A DNA stretch of 5,100 bases from an uncultured Gammaproteobacteria bacterium (GTDB lineage: Bacteria > Pseudomonadota > Gammaproteobacteria > GCA-2729495): contig CAMYJV010000239.1 of NCBI GenBank assembly GCA_947258805.1, positions 1,734 through 6,833 of the forward strand, read 5' to 3'. Below are positions 1 through 5,100 of this stretch, piece by piece (within the stretch, counting starts at the first letter, position 1; each line of letters opens with the position of its first letter). The position numbers and the translations under genes were made by a program. The notes below the pieces were generated by a model, which made no database searches, was not told the DNA's origin, and was given only the letters and a program-made list of their open reading frames with translations.

Positions 1-331
1 CCCCGCCGAGAATGGCAGCCAGCGCGACGGCAGCCAGCAGCGGGGTGAAGGCGGCCAGCGTGTTCACGCCGGCTTCACCGAGGGCTTTGGACATGGTGGC
101 CGGGTCGCGCAGCAGGGCCGGGTCGAGGCTCAGGCCCCGGCGCAGGAGTTGCAGCAGGTGACCGCCGAGTTGCCCCTGGACTGCCAGGAAAGTGAAGGAC
201 CCGGTGATCATGACCGCGGCCATGTTCAGCTCGCGTGAGCGTGGTACCTGGCCCTTGCGGCGCGCATCTTCCAGGCGCTTCGGAGTTGCGCGCTCGGTGC
301 GTTCCTGAAGTTGCTGTTCGTTGTCGGCCAC
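1..331 (-). CDS. flhB: FlhB, flagellar type III export gate / specificity-switch protein, N-terminal part (cut by window edge)
   Basis: Only the first 110 residues are in the window; the gene runs off the left edge. Translation from GTG at 331-329 gives MADNEQQLQERTERATPKRL, followed by EDARRKGQVPRSREL. This basic stretch (about residues 11-35) is the FlhB hallmark: a cytoplasmic N-terminus with the ATPKRLxxARxKGQVPRSREL signature. A first hydrophobic segment follows at about 37-55 and another begins at about 92. In the family, FlhB sits in the inner membrane at the export gate. Its C-terminal domain (outside the window) self-cleaves and switches export from hook to filament proteins under FliK control. 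The GTG start is chosen because a GGAGG Shine-Dalgarno lies 6 nt upstream, inside the end of fliR, and the fliR stop is only 2 nt away. This implies coupled translation. No other start fits the conserved N-terminus. Confidence 0.95.
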   Translation of the reverse strand, partial: MADNEQQLQERTERATPKRLEDARRKGQVPRSRELNMAAVMITGSFTFLAVQGQLGGHLLQLLRRGLSLDPALLRDPATMSKALGEAGVNTLAAFTPLLAAVALAAILGG

Positions 332-333
332 CG

Positions 334-1104
334 TCAGCCTCCGGTCAGCAACAGCGCGGTCTGTGACAGCGCTTGTTCAAACAGCTTTGCCCACACCACA
401 TCCTGGCTGCGCACGCTCAGCGTCAGCACGATGAAGCCCAGCATCAGCGTCACCGGAAAGCCCACGGCGAACAGGTTCAGCGTCGGGGCGGCCCGGCTGA
501 TTACGCCAAAGGCGACGTTGACCATCAGGATGGCAATCACTGCCGGCATCGCCAGGTGCATCGCACCAGTGAAAATCACCGAGCCGAAACGCACCAGGTC
601 CAGCGCGCTGGACGCCGCCAGCCCGCTCTGGCCGATGGGCAACAGGGTGTAACTCTCCGCCACTGCTGCAATCAGCGCGAGATGCGCGTTGGCTGCCAGC
701 AGCAGCAAGGTGGCGGTAATAATGTACAGACGCCCCAGCAGCGGCGTATTGCCCGCCTGCGGGTCGACGACCACGGCAAAGCTGAGCCCCATGCCGGTAG
801 ACACGACCTGGCCGGCAAAGGTGGCCGCTTCGACAACCAGCTTCAGCATGAAGCCGATGGCCATACCGATCAAAAGCTCTCGGCCGATGGCCAGGAACCC
901 GCCGACACTCAGCGGCGAGACCTGTGGCAGTTCCGGAATCACCGGCAACATGGCCACGGCGATCACGACTGCAATCATCACGCGCACACGCATCGGCGCA
1001 AATACCGCCCCGAAGATCGGTGCGATCAGCACCATGCCGCTTACCCTTAGCAGGGCCCAGGTGACTGCAAGCAGCAGGTCCGCGATGTTGTACAGCGGGA
1101 GCAT
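334..1104 (-). CDS. fliR: FliR, flagellar export gate membrane protein
   Basis: The product is a 256-residue integral inner-membrane protein. With FliP and FliQ it forms the helical export-gate channel at the centre of the flagellar basal body. The sequence is almost wholly hydrophobic with several membrane segments. It contains FliR-typical stretches: TWALLRVSGMVLIAPIFG near the N-terminus, EAATFAGQVVSTGMGLSFA at about 92-110 followed by DPQAG, and SRAAPTLNLFAVGFP at about 183-197. The length matches the family (about 250-265). The start is uncertain. The frame is open to a TTG at 1116 that would overlap fliQ by 8 nt and add four residues (MADP). I prefer the ATG at 1104 because it places the LLRV motif at the usual distance from the N-terminus. 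Neither candidate has a strong Shine-Dalgarno, so translation is probably coupled to fliQ, whose stop is 4 nt away. The stop is 2 nt before flhB. Confidence 0.95.
   Translation of the reverse strand: MLPLYNIADLLLAVTWALLRVSGMVLIAPIFGAVFAPMRVRVMIAVVIAVAMLPVIPELPQVSPLSVGGFLAIGRELLIGMAIGFMLKLVVEAATFAGQVVSTGMGLSFAVVVDPQAGNTPLLGRLYIITATLLLLAANAHLALIAAVAESYTLLPIGQSGLAASSALDLVRFGSVIFTGAMHLAMPAVIAILMVNVAFGVISRAAPTLNLFAVGFPVTLMLGFIVLTLSVRSQDVVWAKLFEQALSQTALLLTGG
338..342 (-). promoter_or_regulatory. Ribosome binding site of flhB
   Basis: GGAGG on the minus strand, 6 nt before the GTG at 331-329. It lies in the last sense codons of fliR. This near-perfect anti-SD match compensates for the non-ATG start and decides the flhB start site. 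Confidence 0.8.
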
Positions 1105-1108
1105 CGGG

Positions 1109-1378
1109 TCAGCCAATCATTCCGGGAATGCTGTTGAAGAGATTGCGTGTGAAAGTAATGATCACCTTCAGCATCCATGGGCCCGCGATCAGCAGTGAGA
1201 TCACCAGGGCCAGCAACTTCGGGATAAAGCTCAAGGTCATTTCGTTGACCTGGGTGGCAGCCTGCAGCACGCCGATGAACACACCCGTGGCCAGCGCCGT
1301 GAGGAGCAGCGGAGCGGCGAGCATGCTGGCCACGCTGAGGGCCTCGCTGATCACTGTGGTAACGGTTTCGGGAGTCAT
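1109..1378 (-). CDS. fliQ: FliQ, flagellar export gate membrane protein
   Basis: An 89-residue protein of full family length with two membrane helices, at about 14-38 and 52-76. Between them is the conserved loop LQAATQVNEMTLSFIPK (about 38-54), which is diagnostic for FliQ and its type III secretion homologues (SctS). In the family, four FliQ copies pack around the FliP5-FliR1 core to form the export gate in the inner membrane. The ATG at 1378 follows the fliP stop by 10 nt. An AGG overlapping that stop codon (1390-1388) lies 9 nt upstream and can serve as the ribosome binding site. fliR follows immediately. Confidence 0.97.
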   Translation of the reverse strand: MTPETVTTVISEALSVASMLAAPLLLTALATGVFIGVLQAATQVNEMTLSFIPKLLALVISLLIAGPWMLKVIITFTRNLFNSIPGMIG

Positions 1379-1388
1379 CGTCGGTTAC

Positions 1389-2135
1389 CTACGCGGTAAA
1401 GCTCGCGGCCAGCGTGCCGATGATCAGGCCCCAGCCGTCTACCAGCACGAACAACATGATCTTGAAGGGCAGCGAGATCAGCATGGGCGACAGCATCATC
1501 ATGCCCATGGACATCAGCACGCTGGAGACGACGAGATCGATAATCAGGAAGGGAATGAATGTCAGAAAGCCGATCTGGAATGCCGTCTTGAGTTCACTGG
1601 TCAGGAAGCTTGGCAGCAGGACCGTCATCGGTACGTCCTCTTCCGCCTCGTAACCCTCGTCGCCGGCCAGCCCGGCAAACATGGCCAGGTCAGGTTCCCG
1701 CACCTGGCTGAGCATGAAGCCGCGCAGGGGAACCTGGGCCTCCGCGGCCGCCTCCGTCAGTTCTATGTTGCCGGCCATGTAGGGCTCTATGCCCTGCTCG
1801 TAGACATCTGTGAGCACCGGACTCATGACGAAAAAACTAAGAAACAGCGCCAGCCCGATCAGCACCTGGTTCGGCGGTGTAGTGGGCATCCCGATGGCCT
1901 GGCGGAGAATCGCCAGCACGATCACGATGCGGGTAAAAGACGTGGCGGCCAGTGCCAGCGACGGCAGTAGCGTCAGCGCCGTCATGAGCATCAGGATCTG
2001 GATACTGACGGACCACGTCTGGCCACCCTCCGGTCCTGCTGTCATCGCCAGCGCCGGCAGGCCCGGTTCCGCGACAGCGGCCACAGGCAGCAGCGCGAAC
2101 AGCGTCGCGAATGCGAATTGAAAACCGCGAATCAT
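1389..2135 (-). CDS. fliP: FliP, flagellar export gate membrane protein
   Basis: A 248-residue protein of normal family length. The N-terminus (residues 1-22, MIRGFQFAFATLFALLPVAA then VAEP) looks like a cleavable signal peptide, as known for FliP. The mature part begins after about AVA. Strong family signatures are SFTRIVIVLAILRQAIG (about 66-82), TPPNQVLIGLALFLSFFVM (about 86-104), SELKTAFQIGF (about 180-190) and the Met-rich SMGMMMLSPMLISLPFK (about 209-225), then LVDGWGLIIG. A periplasmic domain lies between about 107 and 170. FliP pentamers with one FliR form the core channel of the export gate. The ATG at 2135 overlaps the fliO stop by 4 nt (ATGA), typical of translational coupling. Nothing looks damaged. 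Confidence 0.98.
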   Translation of the reverse strand: MIRGFQFAFATLFALLPVAAVAEPGLPALAMTAGPEGGQTWSVSIQILMLMTALTLLPSLALAATSFTRIVIVLAILRQAIGMPTTPPNQVLIGLALFLSFFVMSPVLTDVYEQGIEPYMAGNIELTEAAAEAQVPLRGFMLSQVREPDLAMFAGLAGDEGYEAEEDVPMTVLLPSFLTSELKTAFQIGFLTFIPFLIIDLVVSSVLMSMGMMMLSPMLISLPFKIMLFVLVDGWGLIIGTLAASFTA

Positions 2136-2548
2136 GATTTGCGTTCCAGGGTCTGCGTCTGTTCCATGAAGGCTTCGAACTGCTTGGGCTCTGCTTTCGA
2201 TGGCAGCACGTGCAGTGGGTGCATACCGCTCGGGCTCACGCCGACCAGGATTTCGTCATCGCCTACCCGCAGCAGCACAACCTTGTCGCGGCCGCCCAGG
2301 GAGATGCCGCCGGTGATCTGAATCAGGCCTCCCTGGAATGCGCCGCCGCGCCGCAGGCGCTTGGCGAGCCACGCGCAGCCGGCCAGGATAGCCAGCACCA
2401 GGATCAGGCTGAGGCCCATGCGCAGCAGCGGCTCCCACATGTCCTGGCTGGCCAGCGCACCGCGCTCGGCATCCTGCGCGAGGGCGTGGCTGCCGATAAA
2501 CACCAGTGGCAACGCCTGCCAGCAATGATTCCTGAGCCACGCCAACAT
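2132..2548 (-). CDS. fliO: FliO, flagellar export gate assembly protein
   Basis: A 138-residue small bitopic membrane protein. Residues 1-24 (MLAWLRNHCWQALPLVFIGS then HALA) resemble a signal peptide with a possible cleavage after HALA. A membrane segment spans about 40-62 (LLRMGLSLILVLAILAGCAW), followed by a basic stop-transfer KRLRRGG. A small cytoplasmic domain follows (about 70-138) with the FliO-like pattern IQITGGISLGGRDKVVLLRV and ILVGVSPSGMHPLHVL. In the family FliO is a scaffold that helps FliP assemble and is not a permanent gate component. The frame is open upstream to an ATG at 2578 inside fliN. I chose the ATG at 2548 because GAGG (2560-2557, overlapping the fliN stop) lies 8 nt before it and because it yields a proper signal peptide. 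FliO is poorly conserved, so the call also rests on its place between fliN and fliP. Confidence 0.92.
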   Translation of the reverse strand: MLAWLRNHCWQALPLVFIGSHALAQDAERGALASQDMWEPLLRMGLSLILVLAILAGCAWLAKRLRRGGAFQGGLIQITGGISLGGRDKVVLLRVGDDEILVGVSPSGMHPLHVLPSKAEPKQFEAFMEQTQTLERKS

Positions 2549-2558
2549 CGCGAGGGCC

Positions 2559-2933
2559 TCAGTCGGTCTGCTCGGCAAGGGCCTGGTCGGCGCTGGCCAC
2601 CACGTCGACGAGCCGGATGCCGAACTTGTCGTTGATCACGACGATTTCGCCGTGGGCGACGAGTGTGCCGTTGACCATGACGTCCAGGGGCTCACCGGCA
2701 CTGCGGTCCAGTTCAACGACTGCGCCCTGGGTGAGTCGTAACAGCTGGCCGACGCTCATTTGCGTGCGGCCCACCTCCAGGGACAAGGTGACCGGCACGT
2801 CCATGATCACGTCGAGGTTAGGTTCCAGGGCCGAGCCCGCCTGGCTGGCCGACTCGTTGACCTGCTGGAATTCCGCTGCCTGAAAATTCTCAGGCTCGCT
2901 GGCCGTTCCGTCAGAAGTATTAGGCTCGTCCAT
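2559..2933 (-). CDS. fliN: FliN, flagellar motor switch (C-ring) protein
   Basis: A 124-residue cytoplasmic protein. Residues 1-38 are acidic, Gln/Ser-rich and probably flexible. A SpoA (surface presentation of antigens) domain follows at about 40-113, with LDVIMDVPVTLSLEVGRTQM, SVGQLLRLTQGAVVELD, EPLDVMVNGTLVAHGEIVV and DKFGIRLVDV. These are all close to the FliN consensus. FliN rings form the base of the C-ring with FliM and bind the export ATPase regulator FliH, linking switch and export. The start at 2933 has an excellent AGGAG 6 nt upstream, inside the 3' end of fliM. The restored fliM frame overlaps fliN by 14 nt. The length is usual for gammaproteobacterial FliN. Confidence 0.97.
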   Translation of the reverse strand: MDEPNTSDGTASEPENFQAAEFQQVNESASQAGSALEPNLDVIMDVPVTLSLEVGRTQMSVGQLLRLTQGAVVELDRSAGEPLDVMVNGTLVAHGEIVVINDKFGIRLVDVVASADQALAEQTD

Positions 2934-3922
2934 ATTTCTCTCCTAGCATCTTGCGGTCCAGCAGCCGGCTGACACGCACGGCGTTCTGGCCCTTGCTGAC
3001 GCCGAAGGCGCCTTCCATGACCAGGTTGATCGCCCGCCAGCACCTGCATGACCGGCGGCAGCTCGAGCGGAATGACATCGCCCGGCCGGGCATCGGTCAG
3101 ATCGCGCAAAGAGACGCGCGTTTCTGCAAGTACCGCGCGCAGCGACACATGGGCGTCCTGCACGTCTTCGCGAAGCCGGCTGCGCCACTTCCGTTGTTCA
3201 CCGTGCGTGCCGTCTGCCTGCCCCGCATCGCGCAGGTAGCGAATCGGTTCCACAAGCCGGGCGGGCAGCACGCTTTGTAACTGGAACTCTTTGTCGCCCA
3301 TTGCGAAGTTGAAGCCGGCCACGCTGACCGCATCAGCGCCGGCTGCCACAGAGGCGAAAATCGGGTTGGTCTCGCTGGTGCCAATCTCGAAGTCGATATC
3401 CATGAACGGTTTCCACGCTTCGCGCATGTCCTCGGCAACCCGCTTGACGAACTTGCGCACCAGCCGCGTTTCCATCGGCGTGAAGTCCACCTTCTCCACG
3501 GGGCGTGCTCCGACGCCTGTGCCGCCGAAGAACACGTCCACCAGCGAGAACACAAACTCCGGGTCCAGGCAGATGACGCCGCGCAGACCGAGGGGCTGAA
3601 TCAGCAGCACGTTCAGGCTGGTGGGCACGGGCAGTCGGCGCGCGTAGGCGCCCCAGCGGTGGGTGCGGCTGGGTATCGCCTGAACTTCTACGGAACGACG
3701 AAAAAACTCGCGGCCCGTGGTCTTGAGCAGGCTCACCATGCGCTCGCTGATGGATTCCAGCGCCGGCACCTCGTCGGCAACAATCCGCTCCCAGTGATCG
3801 GGATGCAGATCGCGCACCTCGCCTTCGCGGGTTGGCACATCATCGGTCTCGGCGGCCACATCCGAGTCTGCCTGGCGCAGTGCCTGAGACTCTTCGGCAG
3901 AGATGATTTCTTTCTCTTCCAT
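2920..3922 (-). CDS. fliM: FliM, flagellar motor switch protein, with a frameshift near the 3' end
   Basis: FliM is the middle C-ring protein: it binds FliG and FliN and receives CheY-P to reverse rotation. From the ATG at 3922, residues 1-297 are FliM-like. They show RRLPVPTSLNVLLIQPL (about 95-111), FFGGTGVG (131-138, the GGxG motif linked to FliG contact), FTPMETRLV, SETNPIF, LVEPIRYL (about 223-230), and the start of the C-terminal SpoA domain with VSLRDL and GDVIPLELP (about 270-289). After codon 297 the frame leaves the family and runs as Arg/Pro/Gln-rich sequence through fliN to a stop at 2807 (371 residues). Skipping one base near 3031 gives VMEGAFGVSKGQNAVRV, then a basic tail and a TAA at 2922-2920. 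That makes 333 residues, the usual FliM length. The coordinates given are for this restored gene. The N-terminal CheY-binding peptide is degenerate. The start is 9 nt after fliL. Confidence 0.9.
2940..2944 (-). promoter_or_regulatory. Ribosome binding site of fliN
   Basis: AGGAG on the minus strand, 6 nt before the fliN ATG at 2933. It lies within the last codons of the restored fliM frame, so fliN can be translated independently of where fliM translation ends. This matters because fliM is frameshifted upstream. Confidence 0.8.
3029..3044 (-). other. Frameshift site in fliM
   Basis: The minus-strand segment reads GTGCTGGCGGGCGATC. Upstream of it the fliM frame matches the family (DVIPLELPPVMQVLAG). 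Downstream the family match continues only in the frame that skips one base (INLVMEGAFG). The exact base cannot be fixed, but the GGG run and the following GCG are candidates for one extra G. With one base removed, the distance from DVIP to the conserved FG/YG pair equals that in E. coli FliM as I recall it. No stop codon, rare-codon slip or slippery heptamer suggestive of programmed shifting is visible. Confidence 0.85.
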
Positions 3923-3931
3923 GGTTCCGGC

Positions 3932-4468
3932 TTACTGCACGACGAAGCTCGTGAAATAGAGCTCTTCGATGTCGTTCTTGTCGTCGAACTCTTTCAGGAT
4001 GCGCTGGACTTCCGACAGGGACTCCGTGCGGAGCAACTCTTTGCCTTCGGTGCTGGTCAGGTCAGACAGCGTGCGCCCACCCATCAACATCAACAGGTTG
4101 TTGCGAATGACGGGCGTGTGCGTGGTCACTGCCTTGATCGACGCTTCGTCACGCGCCATGACTTCGACGGTGACCTGGAGGAAGCGGATGGCCTGTCGGT
4201 CTTCGAAACTGACCACCAGGGGCGGGTCCAGCGCAAGGTATTGCGGCGGACCTTTTGGTTCATCCTTCGCTTTCTTGACCTCTTCCGCGGGGGCGGGCTG
4301 CTCGCAACCCGGCATGAGCCCGGGCATGAAATTGCAGGCCAGCATCGGTGCAACGAGCTGGCTTGCCAGCATCAGCACGAACAGCCCGACGGCGATTCCG
4401 AGTGTTTTGACGATGCCGCCTTTACTGCCTTTGCCGGCCGGAGCGACTTCGATTTCTTCAGCTGCCAT
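3932..4468 (-). CDS. fliL: FliL, flagellar basal-body-associated, stator-linked protein
   Basis: A 178-residue bitopic inner-membrane protein. It has a short basic cytoplasmic N-terminus (1-18), one membrane helix at about 19-43 (IVKTLGIAVGLFVLMLASQL), a variable periplasmic linker (about 44-75), and the FliL domain at about 77-178. The domain has LALDPPLVVSF, RFLQVTVEVMARD, VIRNNLLMLMGGRTLSDL, then EGKELLR and the typical end ELYFTSFVVQ. In the family, FliL rings surround the MotAB stator and support torque and swarming. The linker is odd in having two cysteines (C45 and C55) flanking NFMPGLMPG, just outside the membrane. It is the first gene behind the sigma-54 promoter. AGGA at 4481-4478, 9 nt before the ATG, is the probable ribosome binding site. 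The gene ends 9 nt before fliM. Confidence 0.96.
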   Translation of the reverse strand: MAAEEIEVAPAGKGSKGGIVKTLGIAVGLFVLMLASQLVAPMLACNFMPGLMPGCEQPAPAEEVKKAKDEPKGPPQYLALDPPLVVSFEDRQAIRFLQVTVEVMARDEASIKAVTTHTPVIRNNLLMLMGGRTLSDLTSTEGKELLRTESLSEVQRILKEFDDKNDIEELYFTSFVVQ

Positions 4469-4502
4469 GATCTCGATTCCTGGCGAATACCCAAACTCTT
4501 CT

Positions 4503-4519
4503 AAGCAAGAGCCGTGCCA
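4503..4519 (-). promoter_or_regulatory. Sigma-54 (RpoN) promoter of the fliL-flhB operon
   Basis: The minus strand reads TGGCACGGCTCTTGCTT, a full match to the sigma-54 consensus TGGCACG-N4-TTGCW. The invariant GG (4518-4517) and GC (4506-4505) are separated by exactly 10 bp. Transcription should start about 12 nt beyond the GC, near 4493. That leaves a leader of about 25 nt containing the fliL AGGA. Sigma-54 control of fliL and downstream genes, with a FleQ/FlrA-type enhancer-binding activator, is established in Pseudomonas and Vibrio. The activator here is inferred, as I see no clear enhancer site. Confidence 0.9.
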
Positions 4520-4547
4520 GTTTTGGCGGCCTGAAAAAAACTAATTA

Positions 4548-4560
4548 AAACAGCTTGTTA
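4548..4560 (-). promoter_or_regulatory. Possible IHF site upstream of the sigma-54 promoter
   Basis: The minus strand reads TAACAAGCTGTTT, 11 of 13 positions of the IHF consensus WATCAANNNNTTR. It lies in an AT-rich stretch (4534-4565) that stands out from the GC-rich surroundings, about 30 bp upstream of the -24 element. IHF bending commonly helps the distant activator reach sigma-54 polymerase. The consensus is loose and AT-rich DNA matches it easily, so this is tentative. Confidence 0.3.
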
Positions 4561-4569
4561 TTTTTGGAT

Positions 4570-4593
4570 GCCGGAGGGCTGACGGGCCCTGGC
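4570..4593 (-). other. GC-rich hairpin between fliK and fliL
   Basis: An inverted repeat with inner stem AGGGC/GCCCT (5 bp, 6-nt loop) and an outer GCC/GGC (3 bp), separated by a 2-nt bulge. It lies about 40 nt beyond the fliK stop. It might slow or end fliK transcription, but no U-run follows directly: the next T-rich tract on this strand is about 30 nt further on. It is therefore not a classical intrinsic terminator. Confidence 0.3.
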
Positions 4594-4635
4594 CAAGGAA
4601 TTGGCGGCGGTGGGCAGTCAGTGCCAAGTTTTTGG

Positions 4636-5100
4636 TCAGGCCATCACGTCGAGTAACCGGGCACTGCCCATGTCCACTCCCGGCGGCCGGATGGGGGTGG
4701 AAGTCTGCACCGCCTCTTCGCCGGTGTCGGCATCGTGGCCTCGGTGGTCCGCATCGGCGGCCTCCTGGGTGCCGCCCCCCAGGCCTTCGCCTGCGTCCGC
4801 AACTTCCGAGCGCACCAGCTGCATGCCCTGTTCAGCAAACATTTCCCGTAGCCTCGGTAGCGCCTGTTCCAGGGCATCCCGCGTTTGTCCATGCTGCGCG
4901 TGGAACCAGACTTTCGCCACGTCGTCGTCCACCTTCACCCGGATATCCAGCGGGCCCAGGTGCTCGGGGTAGAGCTTGATGCGCGCCGACTGCTGGCCGT
5001 TGTCGGCCATCAGGACCAGGCGTTCACCGAGGCCCTGGGCGAACATGCCACGATCACCAGCGGGCTGCAGAGTTTGCTGGCCTGTAGTGGAGGGCATCAA
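4636..5100 (-). CDS. fliK: FliK, flagellar hook-length control protein, C-terminal part (cut by window edge)
   Basis: The last 154 residues are visible; the frame is open to the right edge, and its first codon in view is TTG, probably internal. Residues about 20-102 of the fragment form the FliK C-terminal domain (Flg_hook). It has RIKLYPEHLGPLDIRVKV, then VWFHAQHGQTRDALEQALP and RLREMFAEQGMQLVRSEV, matching the conserved LxPExLGxLxVxL and RxxLExxLPxLRxxL patterns. A Gly/Asp/Glu-rich linker follows, then the short end ARLLDVMA, like the LLDxYA-type tails of other FliK proteins. FliK is secreted during hook growth, measures hook length, and its C-terminal domain acts on FlhB (encoded at the other end of this window) to switch export to filament proteins. 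The gene ends 167 bp before fliL. It is transcribed in the same direction, and its own promoter must lie outside the window. Confidence 0.93.
   Translation of the reverse strand: MMPSTTGQQTLQPAGDRGMFAQGLGERLVLMADNGQQSARIKLYPEHLGPLDIRVKVDDDVAKVWFHAQHGQTRDALEQALPRLREMFAEQGMQLVRSEVADAGEGLGGGTQEAADADHRGHDADTGEEAVQTSTPIRPPGVDMGSARLLDVMA

Noticed and set aside
373..1050. Plus-strand open frame (225 codons) opposite fliR
   Set aside because: Same pattern: a His/Gln/Arg-rich antisense shadow of a hydrophobic membrane protein gene.
1128..1970. Long plus-strand open frame (280 codons) opposite fliQ and fliP
   Set aside because: The product is His/Gln/Asp-rich and antisense to highly conserved genes; no domain or ribosome site supports it.
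2807..2919. Extended C-terminus of FliM overlapping fliN
   Set aside because: Out-of-frame Arg/Ser-rich translation of the fliN gene; FliN in its own frame is plainly the real product here.
3029..3044. Programmed ribosomal frameshift in fliM
   Set aside because: No slippery heptamer, stop codon or rare-codon stall is visible at the shift, and FliM is not known to use recoding; an indel is simpler.
2943..3188. Minus-strand open frame inside the 3' part of fliM
   Set aside because: It is the third frame of fliM, not the one continuing the FliM family match; the restored C-terminus lies in a different frame with no start of its own.
3659..4504. Long plus-strand open frame (281 codons) across fliL and the start of fliM
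   Set aside because: It is antisense to two clearly recognised genes; its translation is His/Gln/Arg-rich with no family resemblance, as expected for a GC-rich shadow frame.
4624..4635. CCAAGTTTTTGG inverted repeat directly after the fliK stop as a terminator
   Set aside because: Only a 4-bp stem with no following U-run on the fliK transcript; too weak to call.
1..5100. Mobile elements, CRISPR arrays, tRNA/rRNA genes or toxin-antitoxin pairs
   Set aside because: No repeats, transposase-like frames, tRNA-like folds or array spacing were seen; almost every base is accounted for by flagellar genes.

Overview
The window is a single block of bacterial flagellar genes, all on the minus strand. 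It runs (right to left) 3' end of fliK – fliL – fliM – fliN – fliO – fliP – fliQ – fliR – 5' end of flhB. The sequence is GC-rich by eye. The gene order, the FliL/FliM/FliN/FliP/FliQ sequences and a textbook sigma-54 promoter in front of fliL point to a polar-flagellated gammaproteobacterium of the Pseudomonas/Marinobacter/Alcanivorax/Halomonas type. I cannot name the genus from sequence alone.

Layout: 4636-5100 is the C-terminal domain of the hook-length ruler FliK, cut by the window edge. 4469-4635 is the only real intergenic gap (167 bp). It holds a GC-rich hairpin, an AT-rich stretch with an IHF-like sequence, and a consensus sigma-54 promoter about 35 bp upstream of the fliL start. From fliL down to flhB the genes are packed with gaps of 2-10 nt or overlaps of 4-14 nt, so they almost certainly form one transcript with translational coupling. 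No gene is supported on the plus strand; the long plus-strand open frames are antisense shadows of this GC-rich operon.

Function: FliM and FliN form the cytoplasmic C-ring (rotor/switch). FliL is a membrane protein associated with the stator. FliO, FliP, FliQ, FliR and FlhB build the membrane part of the flagellar type III export gate. FliK sets hook length and triggers the FlhB substrate-specificity switch. The segment thus covers export gate, switch and hook-length control.

Main anomaly: fliM carries a frameshift near its 3' end (about 3030). The main frame stays FliM-like to about residue 297, then leaves the family and reads out of frame into fliN. Removing one base restores a normal FliM C-terminus and a 333-residue protein ending at 2920. 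This is either a sequencing/assembly error or a real lesion in a gene needed for flagellar assembly. A second point is that the CheY-binding peptide at the FliM N-terminus is degenerate. I found no sign of an undescribed system; apart from these points the window is an ordinary flagellar operon.
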